A DNA stretch of 35,744 nt from Albidovulum sp. GTDB taxonomy: Bacteria; Pseudomonadota; Alphaproteobacteria; Rhodobacterales; Rhodobacteraceae. Below, one piece after another: positions 1-7,743 of this stretch. Positions within the stretch are counted from its first letter, which is position 1. Every line of letters begins with the position of its first letter. The stretch covers positions 1 to 35,744 of the forward strand of contig NZ_WBUS01000019.1 in assembly GCF_008933605.1 (NCBI RefSeq). Direction: 5' to 3'. The notes under the pieces were generated by a model, which saw only the letters and a program-made list of their open reading frames with translations, made no database searches and was not told the origin of the DNA. The position numbers and the translations under genes are program-made.

Positions 1-246
1 GGCGACGAGGGCGTCGTTGGCCAGGCGAGCCACGGTGACCCCCGCGCCCAGCGCCAGCCGGCCCTCCGCCAGCGCGATCCGGTCGAGGCCGGCGAGGCGG
101 GACAGATCCAGGATCACCCCGCTGCGCGGCAGCGCGGCGGGCGCGATCAGCCGGTCGGTGCCGCCGGAAATCATCCAGCAGCCGCTCCCGGCTGTCAGGA
201 CGGCGGCAAGTTCTCCGAGGCTCTGCGGCGCAACGAAGCTCAGCAT
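1..246 (-). CDS. Molybdenum-hydroxylase FAD-binding subunit (CoxM/XdhB-like), N-terminal part
   Basis: This is the first 82 codons of a gene that runs off the left edge. The translation begins MLSFVAPQSLGELAAVL and carries ISGGTD near residue 27, which corresponds to the AGGTD-type FAD-binding loop of the xanthine dehydrogenase/CO dehydrogenase medium subunit. In that family this subunit passes electrons from the [2Fe-2S] subunit to FAD. Its ATG overlaps the TGA of the upstream [2Fe-2S] subunit by 7 bases, so the two are translationally coupled. The molybdopterin subunit is not in the window, so the substrate (purine, aldehyde, CO, N-heterocycle) cannot be inferred. The family call is fairly safe; the substrate is unknown. 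Confidence 0.8.
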   Translation of the reverse strand, partial: MLSFVAPQSLGELAAVLTAGSGCWMISGGTDRLIAPAALPRSGVILDLSRLAGLDRIALAEGRLALGAGVTVARLANDALVA

Positions 247-719
247 GCCGCCGCCCCCTGCCGGGCGCGCCGGGTGGCCGCCGTCGCCGCAATCGCGCGC
301 AGGATCGCGACATATCCGGTACAGCGGCAGATATTGCCCGCGATCGCCTGGCGGATCTCGGCCTCGGAGGGGTCGGGATTGGCGCGCAGGAGTCCTTCGG
401 CAGCCATCACCATGCCAGGGGTGCAATAGCCGCACTGCACCGCGCCTTCGCGGACGAAGGCGGCCTGAAGATCGGAAGGCCCGGCCGCGGCCAGCCCCTC
501 GACGGTCTCGACCGCGCGGCCTTCGGCCTGCGCTGCCAGCATCAGACAGGAACAAACCGGCCGGCCTTCGAGCAACACGGTGCAGGCCCCGCATTCGCCT
601 TCGAGGCAGCCCTCCTTCAGCCCGGTCAATCCCGCAGCGCGCAGGGCCGTGGAAAGCCGCTCGCCTGGCTCGGCCGCAAGGTCAAGGGAATGACCGTTCA
701 CAGTCAGCGCGATCTGCAT
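240..719 (-). CDS. Molybdenum-hydroxylase [2Fe-2S] small subunit
   Basis: This 159-aa protein has the usual two-cluster layout of the xanthine dehydrogenase/aldehyde oxidase small subunit. A plant-type ferredoxin cluster site lies at about residues 38-58 (C38, C43, C46, then C56/C58). A second cluster site is formed by CGYC at 96-99 and CRC at 131-133. It would carry electrons from a molybdopterin subunit to the FAD subunit encoded just downstream. I chose the ATG at 719 because the protein then begins MQIALTVNG, the normal family N-terminus; the open frame extends further upstream without homology. The length is typical. The 242 bases between it and the upstream LysR gene probably hold the operon promoter, but I see no clear promoter match there. 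Confidence 0.9.
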   Translation of the reverse strand: MQIALTVNGHSLDLAAEPGERLSTALRAAGLTGLKEGCLEGECGACTVLLEGRPVCSCLMLAAQAEGRAVETVEGLAAAGPSDLQAAFVREGAVQCGYCTPGMVMAAEGLLRANPDPSEAEIRQAIAGNICRCTGYVAILRAIAATAATRRARQGAAAC

Positions 720-961
720 GCATTTCACCCCTGGCTGGATTCGGCCGGACCCGAGTCTAGCGGCAGGATACCGCGCCGCAGTGTTCGTTTTCGACGGGCA
801 GTTGTCGGGATCGATCTGCGACCTTGCGCCGCATCGGGCGCCGCCCTCGGTGCGGAAGACACGGGGTGCGGGCCCGACGCGGCGATGCTGGCCGCCGTGA
901 CCGAGTCGAACGCGGAGACGAAACGTATGTGATCGAGCCGTCCGTCTCTGGACCAGCGACG

Positions 962-1879
962 TCACGTTCCTTCCCGGAGATTGCCCCGCTCCGCTCCAAA
1001 ACCGGCCGCGGCGATCTCCTTTTTCAACCAGTCGCGAAAGAGCTTTGCCGACCTGCGTGGCCTGCCATCGGGTGCGACGAGCCAGTAGGCGTTCTGCGTC
1101 GCGCGCCTGCGCCCAAACGGCTCGACGATGCGGCCGTGGGCGAGTGCGTCCGCCGCCAGGGTCTCGAAGGTCAGGAAGACGCCGCTGCCCGAGATCGCGG
1201 CGTCGAGGCAGAGCGACGCGTCCGAGAACACGGGCCCCGACGGGAGGCTGCCTGGATCGATCTCCCCGGGGAGAAGCCAGGCGTCCCAGTCGAACATGGG
1301 ATGCGGCTCACGGATGATCGGCATGCGCGCAAGATCGGCCACCGTTCCAATGCCTTGCGCAACGGCAGGAGCGCACACGGGGAACACCACCTGGGAGAAC
1401 AGCCGCTCGCTTGACACGTTCGGCCAGTCGCCGCGGCCGACGCGGATACAGAGGTCCACGTCGCCATGCCTCGGGTCGACGAGGCCGATGCTCGCGTCGA
1501 GCCTGACCTTCACCTCTGGATTGGCTTTCTGGAACTCGGGCAGGCGCCAGATCAGCCACCGGGAGGCGAAGACCGGCGCGACCGAGACGGTCAGAACCTC
1601 TTCGCGGTGATCCCGGGCAAGGGTTACCGCCTGCGAAAGCTGCGAGAAGCCGGATGTCAGCAGCGCACAGACTGCGATTGCGTCCGGCGCGGCGGCCATC
1701 CCACGCGGGCTGCGTGTGAAGAGTCTCATGCCCAGGGCCGCCTCGGCCGAGGCGATCTGCTGGCTCACCGCGCCAGGGCTGACCCGAAGTTCCTCGGCAG
1801 CCCGGGCGAGTGATCCGAGGCGGGCGACGGCCTCTGCCGCCCGGAGTGCGCGAAGGGGAACGCTGTTCAGTTTCTGCAT
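962..1879 (-). CDS. LysR-family transcriptional regulator (GcvA-like)
   Basis: This 305-aa protein has an N-terminal LysR helix-turn-helix at roughly residues 5-65 (PLRALRAAEAVARLGSLARAAEELRVSPGAVSQQI) and a periplasmic-binding-protein-like effector domain after about residue 90. The sequence LRAAEAVARLGS and the body resemble the GcvA subgroup. It lies in the same direction as, and upstream of, the molybdenum-hydroxylase genes, and divergent from a 67-aa ORF. A 17-bp inverted repeat at 1899-1915, just upstream of its ATG, is a plausible operator. Which neighbour it controls is unknown. Confidence 0.93.
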   Translation of the reverse strand: MQKLNSVPLRALRAAEAVARLGSLARAAEELRVSPGAVSQQIASAEAALGMRLFTRSPRGMAAAPDAIAVCALLTSGFSQLSQAVTLARDHREEVLTVSVAPVFASRWLIWRLPEFQKANPEVKVRLDASIGLVDPRHGDVDLCIRVGRGDWPNVSSERLFSQVVFPVCAPAVAQGIGTVADLARMPIIREPHPMFDWDAWLLPGEIDPGSLPSGPVFSDASLCLDAAISGSGVFLTFETLAADALAHGRIVEPFGRRRATQNAYWLVAPDGRPRRSAKLFRDWLKKEIAAAGFGAERGNLREGT

Positions 1880-1898
1880 TTAGATTACCTGATGCCTG

Positions 1899-1915
1899 AT
1901 CCAGCAGATCTGGAT
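1899..1915. promoter_or_regulatory. Inverted repeat in LysR divergent promoter
   Basis: ATCCAG-cagat-CTGGAT is a perfect 6-bp inverted repeat with a 5-bp spacer. It sits 20 bases upstream of the LysR start and 54 bases before the divergent small ORF. Length and placement fit a LysR-type operator, but function is inferred. Confidence 0.4.
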
Positions 1916-1968
1916 GGTGGCGACGTGTTTCCAGCGCTTAGTCGCAAGAAGACGACAAGGAGACCGTC

Positions 1969-2172
1969 ATGTCCATCCTCCGCAGGATCTTCAGAATATC
2001 TGAACTTGTCCTGACCGATCCCATCGATCATCCGGACCTGCGCCGGATGACGACCCGCGAACTCGCGGATATTCCCTTTCCGCGCGGAGCCGGGGAACGC
2101 CACGACGCCACGATCGTCATTGAGGCGACCGTCGACGTCACCGTCGGAGGGCGCGATGGCGTGACGGGATAA
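1969..2172 (+). CDS. Small conserved-looking protein of unknown function (67 aa)
   Basis: This 67-aa ORF has a good ribosome-binding site (AAGGAGACC) 5-6 bases before its ATG and is divergent from the LysR gene. The N-terminal half (MSILRRIFRISELVLTDPID) is amphipathic and basic. The middle, around HPDLRRMTTRELADIPFPR, is the kind of segment seen in short uncharacterised alphaproteobacterial proteins. There is no signal peptide or membrane segment. I do not recognise a named family. The ribosome-binding site and divergent position support a real gene; its role could be linked to the LysR regulator. Confidence 0.55.
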   Translation: MSILRRIFRISELVLTDPIDHPDLRRMTTRELADIPFPRGAGERHDATIVIEATVDVTVGGRDGVTG

Positions 2173-2292
2173 GGACGAGGTCACGGCCCATTCCAGCCGC
2201 AGACCGGTTGGCGGTCCGGCTTGGGCGGGGCACTTTTCGTCGTCCATGGGCGAGGCCGTGTTCCGTCGGCTGTGGACGTGCTAGCCTGGGCC

Positions 2293-3063
2293 ATGAAACG
2301 GATTGGCCGTGGCCGCATCGTGCTGTGGGAGGGCGCCAGCCTCTGGGCGTTCGATGTCCCACGCGCGCCGGATGTCCGGCACGGCACCAAGGCCCACGCG
2401 CACCACGCCCTGCAGTTCACCTTCTCGGTTGGCGGTGCATTTGCCTTTCGGATCGGGTCCGAGACGATCGAGGGCCCCGCCGTGCTGATCGCGCCCGATG
2501 TGCCGCATGTCTACCTTGCGGAAGGCCGTAACGTGATCCTTTTCGTCGAACCCGAGAGTCGGCCGGGTGCCATGCTTCTGCGCGACCTCGCCGGGCGCCC
2601 GTTCATGCGACCGGACCTTGCGACGTTTGAGGATCTTGCGGCTGACCTAACCTGCATCTGGGACGAGCTGCGCCCGGACGACGCCACGCTGGCAAGCATC
2701 GGGCGAGCCCTCTGCGAACGGCTGGCAGACCGGGATGACGGCGTGCCCGTGGTCGACCCGCGCATCGCGCGGGTGATCGAACGGCTCCGGGACGATCCCG
2801 ACCTGCGCGTGACCGCCCGCGCGGCCGCAGGGATCGCCTGCCTTTCGGAAAGCCGGTTCAGCCATCTCTTCGTGGACCAGATCGGGCTGCCCTTCCGCAC
2901 CTACATGTTGTGGCGGCGGCTGTCGTCCGCGGTGGACCGAATGGCATCCGGGGCCAGCCTGACGAACGCCGCACACGAAGCGGGCTTTGCAGATTCCGCG
3001 CATTTCAGCCGCACGTTCCTGCGCATGTTCGGGATTCCGGCTTCGGTCCTGCTGATGATCTAG
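2293..3063 (+). CDS. AraC-family transcriptional regulator
   Basis: This 256-aa protein has an N-terminal cupin-like sensory part with HAHHALQFTFSV at about residues 33-45 and PDVPHVY at about 71-77, a cupin His pattern typical of ligand- or metal-responsive AraC proteins. A C-terminal AraC double helix-turn-helix follows, with RFSHLFVDQIGLPFRTYMLWRRL and then AAHEAGFADSAHFSRTFLRMFG. The ATG at 2293 is preferred over an in-frame start at 2221 because the cupin sequence begins directly after it. It is followed on the same strand by the DUF3703-fusion/YtkA-like/MauG-like genes, which are possible targets, after a gap of about 250 bases. Confidence 0.9.
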   Translation: MKRIGRGRIVLWEGASLWAFDVPRAPDVRHGTKAHAHHALQFTFSVGGAFAFRIGSETIEGPAVLIAPDVPHVYLAEGRNVILFVEPESRPGAMLLRDLAGRPFMRPDLATFEDLAADLTCIWDELRPDDATLASIGRALCERLADRDDGVPVVDPRIARVIERLRDDPDLRVTARAAAGIACLSESRFSHLFVDQIGLPFRTYMLWRRLSSAVDRMASGASLTNAAHEAGFADSAHFSRTFLRMFGIPASVLLMI

Positions 3064-3311
3064 CCCCGGAAGGGGGGCGCTTCCCGCTCCCGTCACCGGA
3101 AATTTGCCTCTCCTGTCCAGTCAGCCGTTCCGTTCAAGCGCAATCCCCCGGATCAGCCTTAGGGAAGAGCGCCGGACCATGCCGCCTGGAACAATTCAAG
3201 GGACGCGCAGAGCATCGCGCCACGGCCCTCGAACACCGTGCCCTGAGACGCGCGCCGAGGTGTCGGGGTCCGGGCGCTATCCCGCCATTCCCATGCTGAA
3301 GGGAGCCTACG

Positions 3312-4106
3312 ATGGAAATTCTTGTCGGACTGACGCTTGCGCTTGGGGTGTCCCTGGGTGGAACCCTCGCCGGGTTGGACCGGGACCGCGCGTTCTATGC
3401 CGCGGTGTCCCTCGCGGTCGGAACCTACTACATCCTCTTTGCGGTGATGGGCGGCTCCTCCGAGGCGCTGATCGGGGAGGTCGCGGCCTATGCCGTTCTG
3501 GCGGTCGTCGCCGTCCTCGGCTTTCGCAGGAACCTCTGGCTGGTCGCCTTCGCGCTTGTCGGTCACGGTGGCTTCGACGTGTTTCACGGCCAACTCATCG
3601 CCAACGACGGCGTGCCGGCCTACTGGCCGACGTTCTGCATGAGCTATGACGTGACGGCTGGGCTCTACCTCGCCTGCCTCCTGCACCGCAGGTCGTCTGA
3701 CACCCCACAACCGCTGGGCCGGCGGGCGATCGGCCCTCACGTGCAATCGGAACTCGATGCCGCCAGCGCGCTGCAGGCGAACCCCGCCGCGAGCTTCCGC
3801 AGGCTGGAGCGCGCGCATGTGCTGTCGCAGCTGTCAACGCGCGAACATGTCCGCGTGCACTGGCACATGCTGGTTTGGGGCTTGCGGCAGCGCGACATGA
3901 AGGAGATCGCCGGGCAGGTCTTGCGGATCGCGGGGGCGGCCACGAAAACCGCCATCGGGCTGGTGCCCCTGGGCAATACCGGCGGCGCGAATGTCAGCCC
4001 TCTGAAGCCGATGCCGGTGCCCGCGGACCTGGCAGAGATTCTCGGCATCACCGCGCGCCGCGCGCAGCCCCGCCCGACGCGGACGCCCGCACGCGGAACG
4101 CGGTGA
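3312..4106 (+). CDS. Four-TM membrane domain fused to DUF3703
   Basis: This 264-aa protein has two parts. Residues 1-125 hold about four hydrophobic segments (LVGLTLALGVSLGGTLAG; FYAAVSLAVGTYYILFAVMGG; AAYAVLAVVAVLGF; LWLVAFALVGHGGFDVFHG), plus a conserved-looking HGGFDVFHG and WPTFCMSYD, reminiscent of DUF6010-type membrane proteins. Residues about 138-250 are a DUF3703 domain, with SFRRLERAHVLSQLSTREHVRVHWHMLVWGLRQRD and the hallmark GLVPLGNTGGANVSPLKPMPVPADL. Both families lack known function. DUF3703 is usually a stand-alone protein, so the fusion suggests the two act together. A YtkA-like protein and a diheme peroxidase follow on the same strand. Confidence 0.85.
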   Translation: MEILVGLTLALGVSLGGTLAGLDRDRAFYAAVSLAVGTYYILFAVMGGSSEALIGEVAAYAVLAVVAVLGFRRNLWLVAFALVGHGGFDVFHGQLIANDGVPAYWPTFCMSYDVTAGLYLACLLHRRSSDTPQPLGRRAIGPHVQSELDAASALQANPAASFRRLERAHVLSQLSTREHVRVHWHMLVWGLRQRDMKEIAGQVLRIAGAATKTAIGLVPLGNTGGANVSPLKPMPVPADLAEILGITARRAQPRPTRTPARGTR

Positions 4107-4232
4107 ACGGGACCACGAAACGCGAGCCGTCCCGCCGACCGTCCCCGCAAATCAGCCGCAATGTTCAAGCCCCGCCTCCGCGCGACCGGTATTCGCAGAG
4201 CCACGTCATTCCCCTCTTCCGGAGCCAAGCAC

Positions 4233-4676
4233 ATGCCCAACCTGCCCACCCGCCGCGCGATTCTCGCCGGTATCCCGCTCGCACTCGTTGCCACGACCGT
4301 ATCTGCCGGCCTGTTCTCGCAGGACATTCCAGAGAACCTTGACCTCGCCCTGCGCCGACCCACGGACGCGCACCATTACACCGTCGCCATCGGACCGGTG
4401 GAGCCCGAGGTCCGGATCGGACGGATGCACGCCTGGACCCTCGCCCTGGCGGACCGGCGCGGCCGGCCGATCGACACGGCCCGCATCGCGATCGACGGCC
4501 GGATGCCGCAGCACGGGCATGGGCTGCCCTCGGCGCCCGCCGTCACACAGGCGCTCGGGGACGGGCAATTCCTCATCGAAGGGATGAAGTTCAACATGCA
4601 CGGCTGGTGGGAGATCGACCTCGCCATCGACGGCCCGGCGGGCGCCGACACGGTCAGCTTCAACCTCGTGCTGTGA
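4233..4676 (+). CDS. Exported YtkA/FixH-like domain protein
   Basis: This 147-aa protein starts with a signal sequence (TRRAILAGIPLALVATTVSAG, possibly Tat-type or a simple Sec signal). It then carries one small beta domain with HGHGLPSAPAVTQALGDGQFLIEGMKFNMHGWWEIDLAI, the pattern I associate with YtkA-like/FixH-related domains. The His- and Met-containing HGHGLP and MKFNMHGWW segments would suit metal (copper) binding, but that is inference. The ATG at 4233 puts the signal peptide at the N-terminus. The stop is 9 bases before the next gene, so it is probably co-transcribed with the diheme peroxidase. Confidence 0.8.
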   Translation: MPNLPTRRAILAGIPLALVATTVSAGLFSQDIPENLDLALRRPTDAHHYTVAIGPVEPEVRIGRMHAWTLALADRRGRPIDTARIAIDGRMPQHGHGLPSAPAVTQALGDGQFLIEGMKFNMHGWWEIDLAIDGPAGADTVSFNLVL

Positions 4677-4685
4677 GGGCATGTC

Positions 4686-5897
4686 GTGCGACGCATCCTT
4701 TTCGCCCTGCCTTTCGCCGCGATCGGGGCGGGTGCGCTGGCCATCCACCTTCCCGATCCGGCAGCGCCAACCTGGAGCGAGGAGGATCTATCCCTCGTCC
4801 GCTCGCTCTCGCTCGACGCCCTGCCGCCGGTGCCGGCCGATCCTTCGAACCGTGTCGCCGACGACCCGCGCGCGGCGGCGTTGGGCCGGTCCATCTTCTT
4901 CGACACCCGGTTCAGTTCGAACGGCAAGGTGGCCTGCGCCACGTGTCACCTGCCGGACCGGCAGTTCCAGGACGACCGGGCCCTGTCGAAGGGCGTGAGC
5001 GAGACCAGCCGTCGTGCCATGCCGATCGCCGGAATGGCGCACAGCCCCTTCCTGTTCTGGGACGGGCGCAAGGATAGTTTCTGGTCACAGGCCCTTGGAC
5101 CGCTGGAGAGCGCGGTGGAACATGGGGGCGACCGCACGCAGTACGCGCATGTGATCGGGGCTCACTATGCGGAGGCCTACGTGGAGGTCTTCGGCCCCCT
5201 GCCGGACCTCGACGTCCTGCCGGCCCGCGCCGGCCCGGTCGCCGATCCGGCTGCCGCGACCGCCTGGGAGGGCATGGCGCGATCCGACCGGGAGGCCGTC
5301 AACCTGGTCTTTGCCAATGTCGGCAAGGCCATCGCCGCCTTCGAGCGCACCATCGCGCCGCCCGAGACCCGCTTTGACCTCTGGGTGGCCTCGCGCGAGT
5401 TCCCGGGGCCCGGATTGCTGACGACGGAGGAGATTGCGGGCCTGAGAGTGTTCCTCGGCGCGGGTGGCTGCGTCAACTGCCATGGCGGACCGCTCCTGTC
5501 GGACGGCCACTTCCACAACACTGGCGTTCCTGCCGTGCCGGGTCTTCCCGAGGACAGGGGCCGCGAGACCGGCGCGCTCCTGGTCCGCGAGGATCCGTTC
5601 AACTGCCTCGGCCCCTACAGCGATGCGCAGCCGGCGGACTGTGCGGAACTGCGGTTCATGGTGCCTGCCGGCGCCGATATGCTGAGGGCGTTCAAGACGC
5701 CGTCACTCCGGGGCGCAGCCAGCCGCCCGCCCTACATGCACGCCGGCCAGATACCCGACCTCGAACGGGTGATAGCGCATTACGTCGCGGCCCCCGAAGC
5801 GCCGGCAGGCCAGAGCGAACTCAGGCCGCTCACGCTCGATCACACGCAAAGACACGAACTCGCGGCCTTCCTCGGTGCCCTCGACCCGCTGCCATGA
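4686..5897 (+). CDS. Diheme cytochrome c peroxidase / MauG-family protein
   Basis: This 403-aa exported protein has an N-terminal signal peptide (about residues 1-20) and two c-type heme sites, CATCH at residues 84-88 and CVNCH at 262-266, the layout of bacterial CcpA/MauG/MbnH diheme enzymes. Family members either reduce hydrogen peroxide in the periplasm or oxidatively modify a partner protein. The start is a GTG at 4686; the nearby ATG at 4681 is in another frame and does not give this protein. Pairing with a small exported His/Met-rich partner directly upstream makes a substrate-modifying role worth considering. A hairpin follows at 5909-5935. Confidence 0.92.
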   Translation: MRRILFALPFAAIGAGALAIHLPDPAAPTWSEEDLSLVRSLSLDALPPVPADPSNRVADDPRAAALGRSIFFDTRFSSNGKVACATCHLPDRQFQDDRALSKGVSETSRRAMPIAGMAHSPFLFWDGRKDSFWSQALGPLESAVEHGGDRTQYAHVIGAHYAEAYVEVFGPLPDLDVLPARAGPVADPAAATAWEGMARSDREAVNLVFANVGKAIAAFERTIAPPETRFDLWVASREFPGPGLLTTEEIAGLRVFLGAGGCVNCHGGPLLSDGHFHNTGVPAVPGLPEDRGRETGALLVREDPFNCLGPYSDAQPADCAELRFMVPAGADMLRAFKTPSLRGAASRPPYMHAGQIPDLERVIAHYVAAPEAPAGQSELRPLTLDHTQRHELAAFLGALDPLP

Positions 5898-5908
5898 GGC
5901 TTGATCAG

Positions 5909-5935
5909 GGGGCGCCGACATGCTGCAGGCGCCCC
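5909..5935 (+). terminator. Hairpin terminator after the diheme peroxidase gene
   Basis: GGGGCGCC pairs perfectly with GGCGCCCC across an 11-base loop and is followed by TTGTT. It lies 12 bases after the stop of the peroxidase gene, fitting a factor-independent terminator with a weak T-run. Confidence 0.6.
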
Positions 5936-6034
5936 TTGTTGCCGCGGATTCGCCTGCAGGGTCCGGCGGGTCGATGATACCCTGTCGGGTCATCTGCAGA
6001 CCTTCCTTGTCGCGGGGGCGCCTTCGTATCCGAT

Positions 6035-6061
6035 GGGGTGCGGGGCTAACCCCCGCACCCC
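6035..6061. terminator. Strong hairpin between convergent genes
   Basis: GGGGTGCGGGG and CCCCGCACCCC form a perfect 11-bp stem with a 5-base loop. It lies 17 bases downstream of the minus-strand gene ending at 6079 and between two convergent genes. No clear T-run follows on either strand, so it is a likely but unproven terminator. Confidence 0.55.
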
Positions 6062-6078
6062 GTCCTGCTACGCCATCG

Positions 6079-6753
6079 TCACGAGCTGTGGTCGTGCGTC
6101 TGGGTGGGGACGTGATGCTCGCAGGTGACCGTCGGGTTGTACTGCGCGAACACGCCGTTGGGGTTCTCACGGTAGAGCCATACGTGGCGGTCGTAATGCG
6201 GAGCGAACATGTGCGCCTCGTCCACCGCCGTCGCCGGGTCGTCCTTCATGGTGTCGAAGGGGACGCCGTGGAACTTCGGCGGTTCGGAGTTGCCAGCCGC
6301 ATCCCAGGCCTCCTTGAAGACCAGGTTCTCGACCGCGACGAGCTGGAGCGAGCCATCGGCATGGGGATCGTAGATCAGGATCGACGGTCGCAGGAAGTCG
6401 GTGTGGGTGCCGTCGCCGTACACACGCTCCGACGGCGCGCCGGAAAGGCCGAGCAGGTCGGGGCGAAAGAAGTGGATGCCCATGCCGCCAAGCTCGGCCG
6501 GCTGCCCCATCATCGGAGCGGTATCGCACATGTTGCCGGGATCGCGGACATAGCCTTCGGCCAGCGCCACGTTGACGTCGCGAAACCTCTCGGTGGCGGC
6601 GCGGACCTCGGCGAGGTCCGGTTCGCCCGGGGCCGCGGTGGAGGAGGCGTCGATCCGCGCGATCACCTCCTCGCTCAGCGGATGCCCCATGGCCGAGGTG
6701 GCGAGGCCGATTGCGAGAAGCGTGGAAGCTGCGATTCTGGAATGGTGTTTCAT
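6079..6753 (-). CDS. Exported protein of unknown function (224 aa)
   Basis: The protein begins with a clear signal peptide (KHHSRIAASTLLAIGLATSAMG) and is otherwise soluble. Conserved-looking stretches are GGMGIHFFRPDLLG, RPSILIYDP, LVAVENLVFKEAW, HYDRHVWLYRENPNGVFAQYNPTVTCEHH and a His-rich tail. I have seen similar patterns (MGxHF, PEALIYEP, ELHVW-RxNPxGxFAxxNPxVxC) in unannotated exported bacterial proteins but cannot name a function. The ATG at 6753 has AAGGAA 6 bases upstream. It is the last gene of a minus-strand unit with the sulfotransferase and GNAT genes, 37 bases after the sulfotransferase stop. His residues suggest possible metal binding (inference). Confidence 0.8.
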   Translation of the reverse strand: MKHHSRIAASTLLAIGLATSAMGHPLSEEVIARIDASSTAAPGEPDLAEVRAATERFRDVNVALAEGYVRDPGNMCDTAPMMGQPAELGGMGIHFFRPDLLGLSGAPSERVYGDGTHTDFLRPSILIYDPHADGSLQLVAVENLVFKEAWDAAGNSEPPKFHGVPFDTMKDDPATAVDEAHMFAPHYDRHVWLYRENPNGVFAQYNPTVTCEHHVPTQTHDHSS

Positions 6754-6790
6754 GGAAGTTCCTTCGTGATCAAAGATGATGGTTCGGGTT

Positions 6791-7717
6791 TCAGGCGGCG
6801 ATCGCGCCGTGGGCGTGGCTGCCCCCGGCGAGCCAGGCGGCCGCCTTGGCGCCAAGCTTGTCGAGCGCCAGGCGCTCGTACTTTCGGATGTCGTCGGGGC
6901 CGAGGATGTCGCGCCAGCGACCGTTCGTGCCCTTGTGGATGAAGGTCTCGGCGCCGCCGTCCCAGAAGCTGCCGCCGAGCGGCGCGCTCTTCGCGGCGTT
7001 GCGCTTCATGTAGTCGAACGAGCAGTGTTCGAGGATGGCGGGCCAGCAGTCCTCGGTGACCTCGATGTCGAGGAAGCGGGCGATGCGCCGGATCTGGCCC
7101 CCCATGTCGGCCTTCAGGTCGGCAAAATGCACCATGAGCACGTTCGGCAACCGGCGCGCTGCCCACCATGAGGCCACGTTCTCCCAGAATGGCCAGAACG
7201 GGTGGCCGTCATGGTCGAGCCAGTCGTGGTAGTACTGCAGGATCGATGCCGGCGGCGGCTCGATGGGCGGGCCGACGCGACTGGGCGTATCGTTCAGCGC
7301 CGCGTACCAGTCGGCGTTCGCCTTGGCGTGGTGGTTGTACATGCTCCACACCACATCGCGCCCGTCGCGGCCGATGTAGATGTACTTCGCCCTTGGCGAG
7401 AAGACGAGCGCGTCGACCGGCAGGTGCGTCTTCAGGAAGCGGCGGTGGCTCTGGGCAGCGACGGCCTCAAGCTTCACCTCCTTCGGCGGAACCCGCAGGT
7501 CCAGCCAGGGCGAGAGCGTCGGCACGTCGACGTCGTCGGCGCCGGCGAAGATGAGCTGACCGACGATCTGCTGCATCCACGTCGTGCCGGACTTGGCGTA
7601 GGTGGCAATCACCACGTCGTCGTCGCGGAAGGAAAAGTCGTTCCAGATCGTCGAGTCGAAATGGTGGTTGTGCATCTCCCGCGTCTTGCGCGGCCAGGAA
7701 AGGGAACCGGGTTTCAT
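6791..7717 (-). CDS. PAPS-dependent sulfotransferase (Sulfotransfer_1 type)
   Basis: This 308-aa cytosolic-type sulfotransferase carries the 5'-phosphosulfate loop YAKSGTTW at about residues 40-47, the probable catalytic His in KTHLP (H98), the 3'-phosphate motif YIGRDGRDVVWSMYNH at about 114-129, and a C-terminal KGTNGRWRDIL corresponding to the family's RKGxxGDWK motif. It should transfer sulfate from PAPS to an alcohol or amine of a small molecule. No PAPS synthesis genes are nearby. The ATG at 7717 has AAGGAGG-like sequence just upstream and lies 26 bases after the GNAT gene stop, indicating co-transcription. Confidence 0.92.
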   Translation of the reverse strand: MKPGSLSWPRKTREMHNHHFDSTIWNDFSFRDDDVVIATYAKSGTTWMQQIVGQLIFAGADDVDVPTLSPWLDLRVPPKEVKLEAVAAQSHRRFLKTHLPVDALVFSPRAKYIYIGRDGRDVVWSMYNHHAKANADWYAALNDTPSRVGPPIEPPPASILQYYHDWLDHDGHPFWPFWENVASWWAARRLPNVLMVHFADLKADMGGQIRRIARFLDIEVTEDCWPAILEHCSFDYMKRNAAKSAPLGGSFWDGGAETFIHKGTNGRWRDILGPDDIRKYERLALDKLGAKAAAWLAGGSHAHGAIAA

Positions 7718-7743
7718 GTCATTCCTCCTTGATTGATCGCGCT

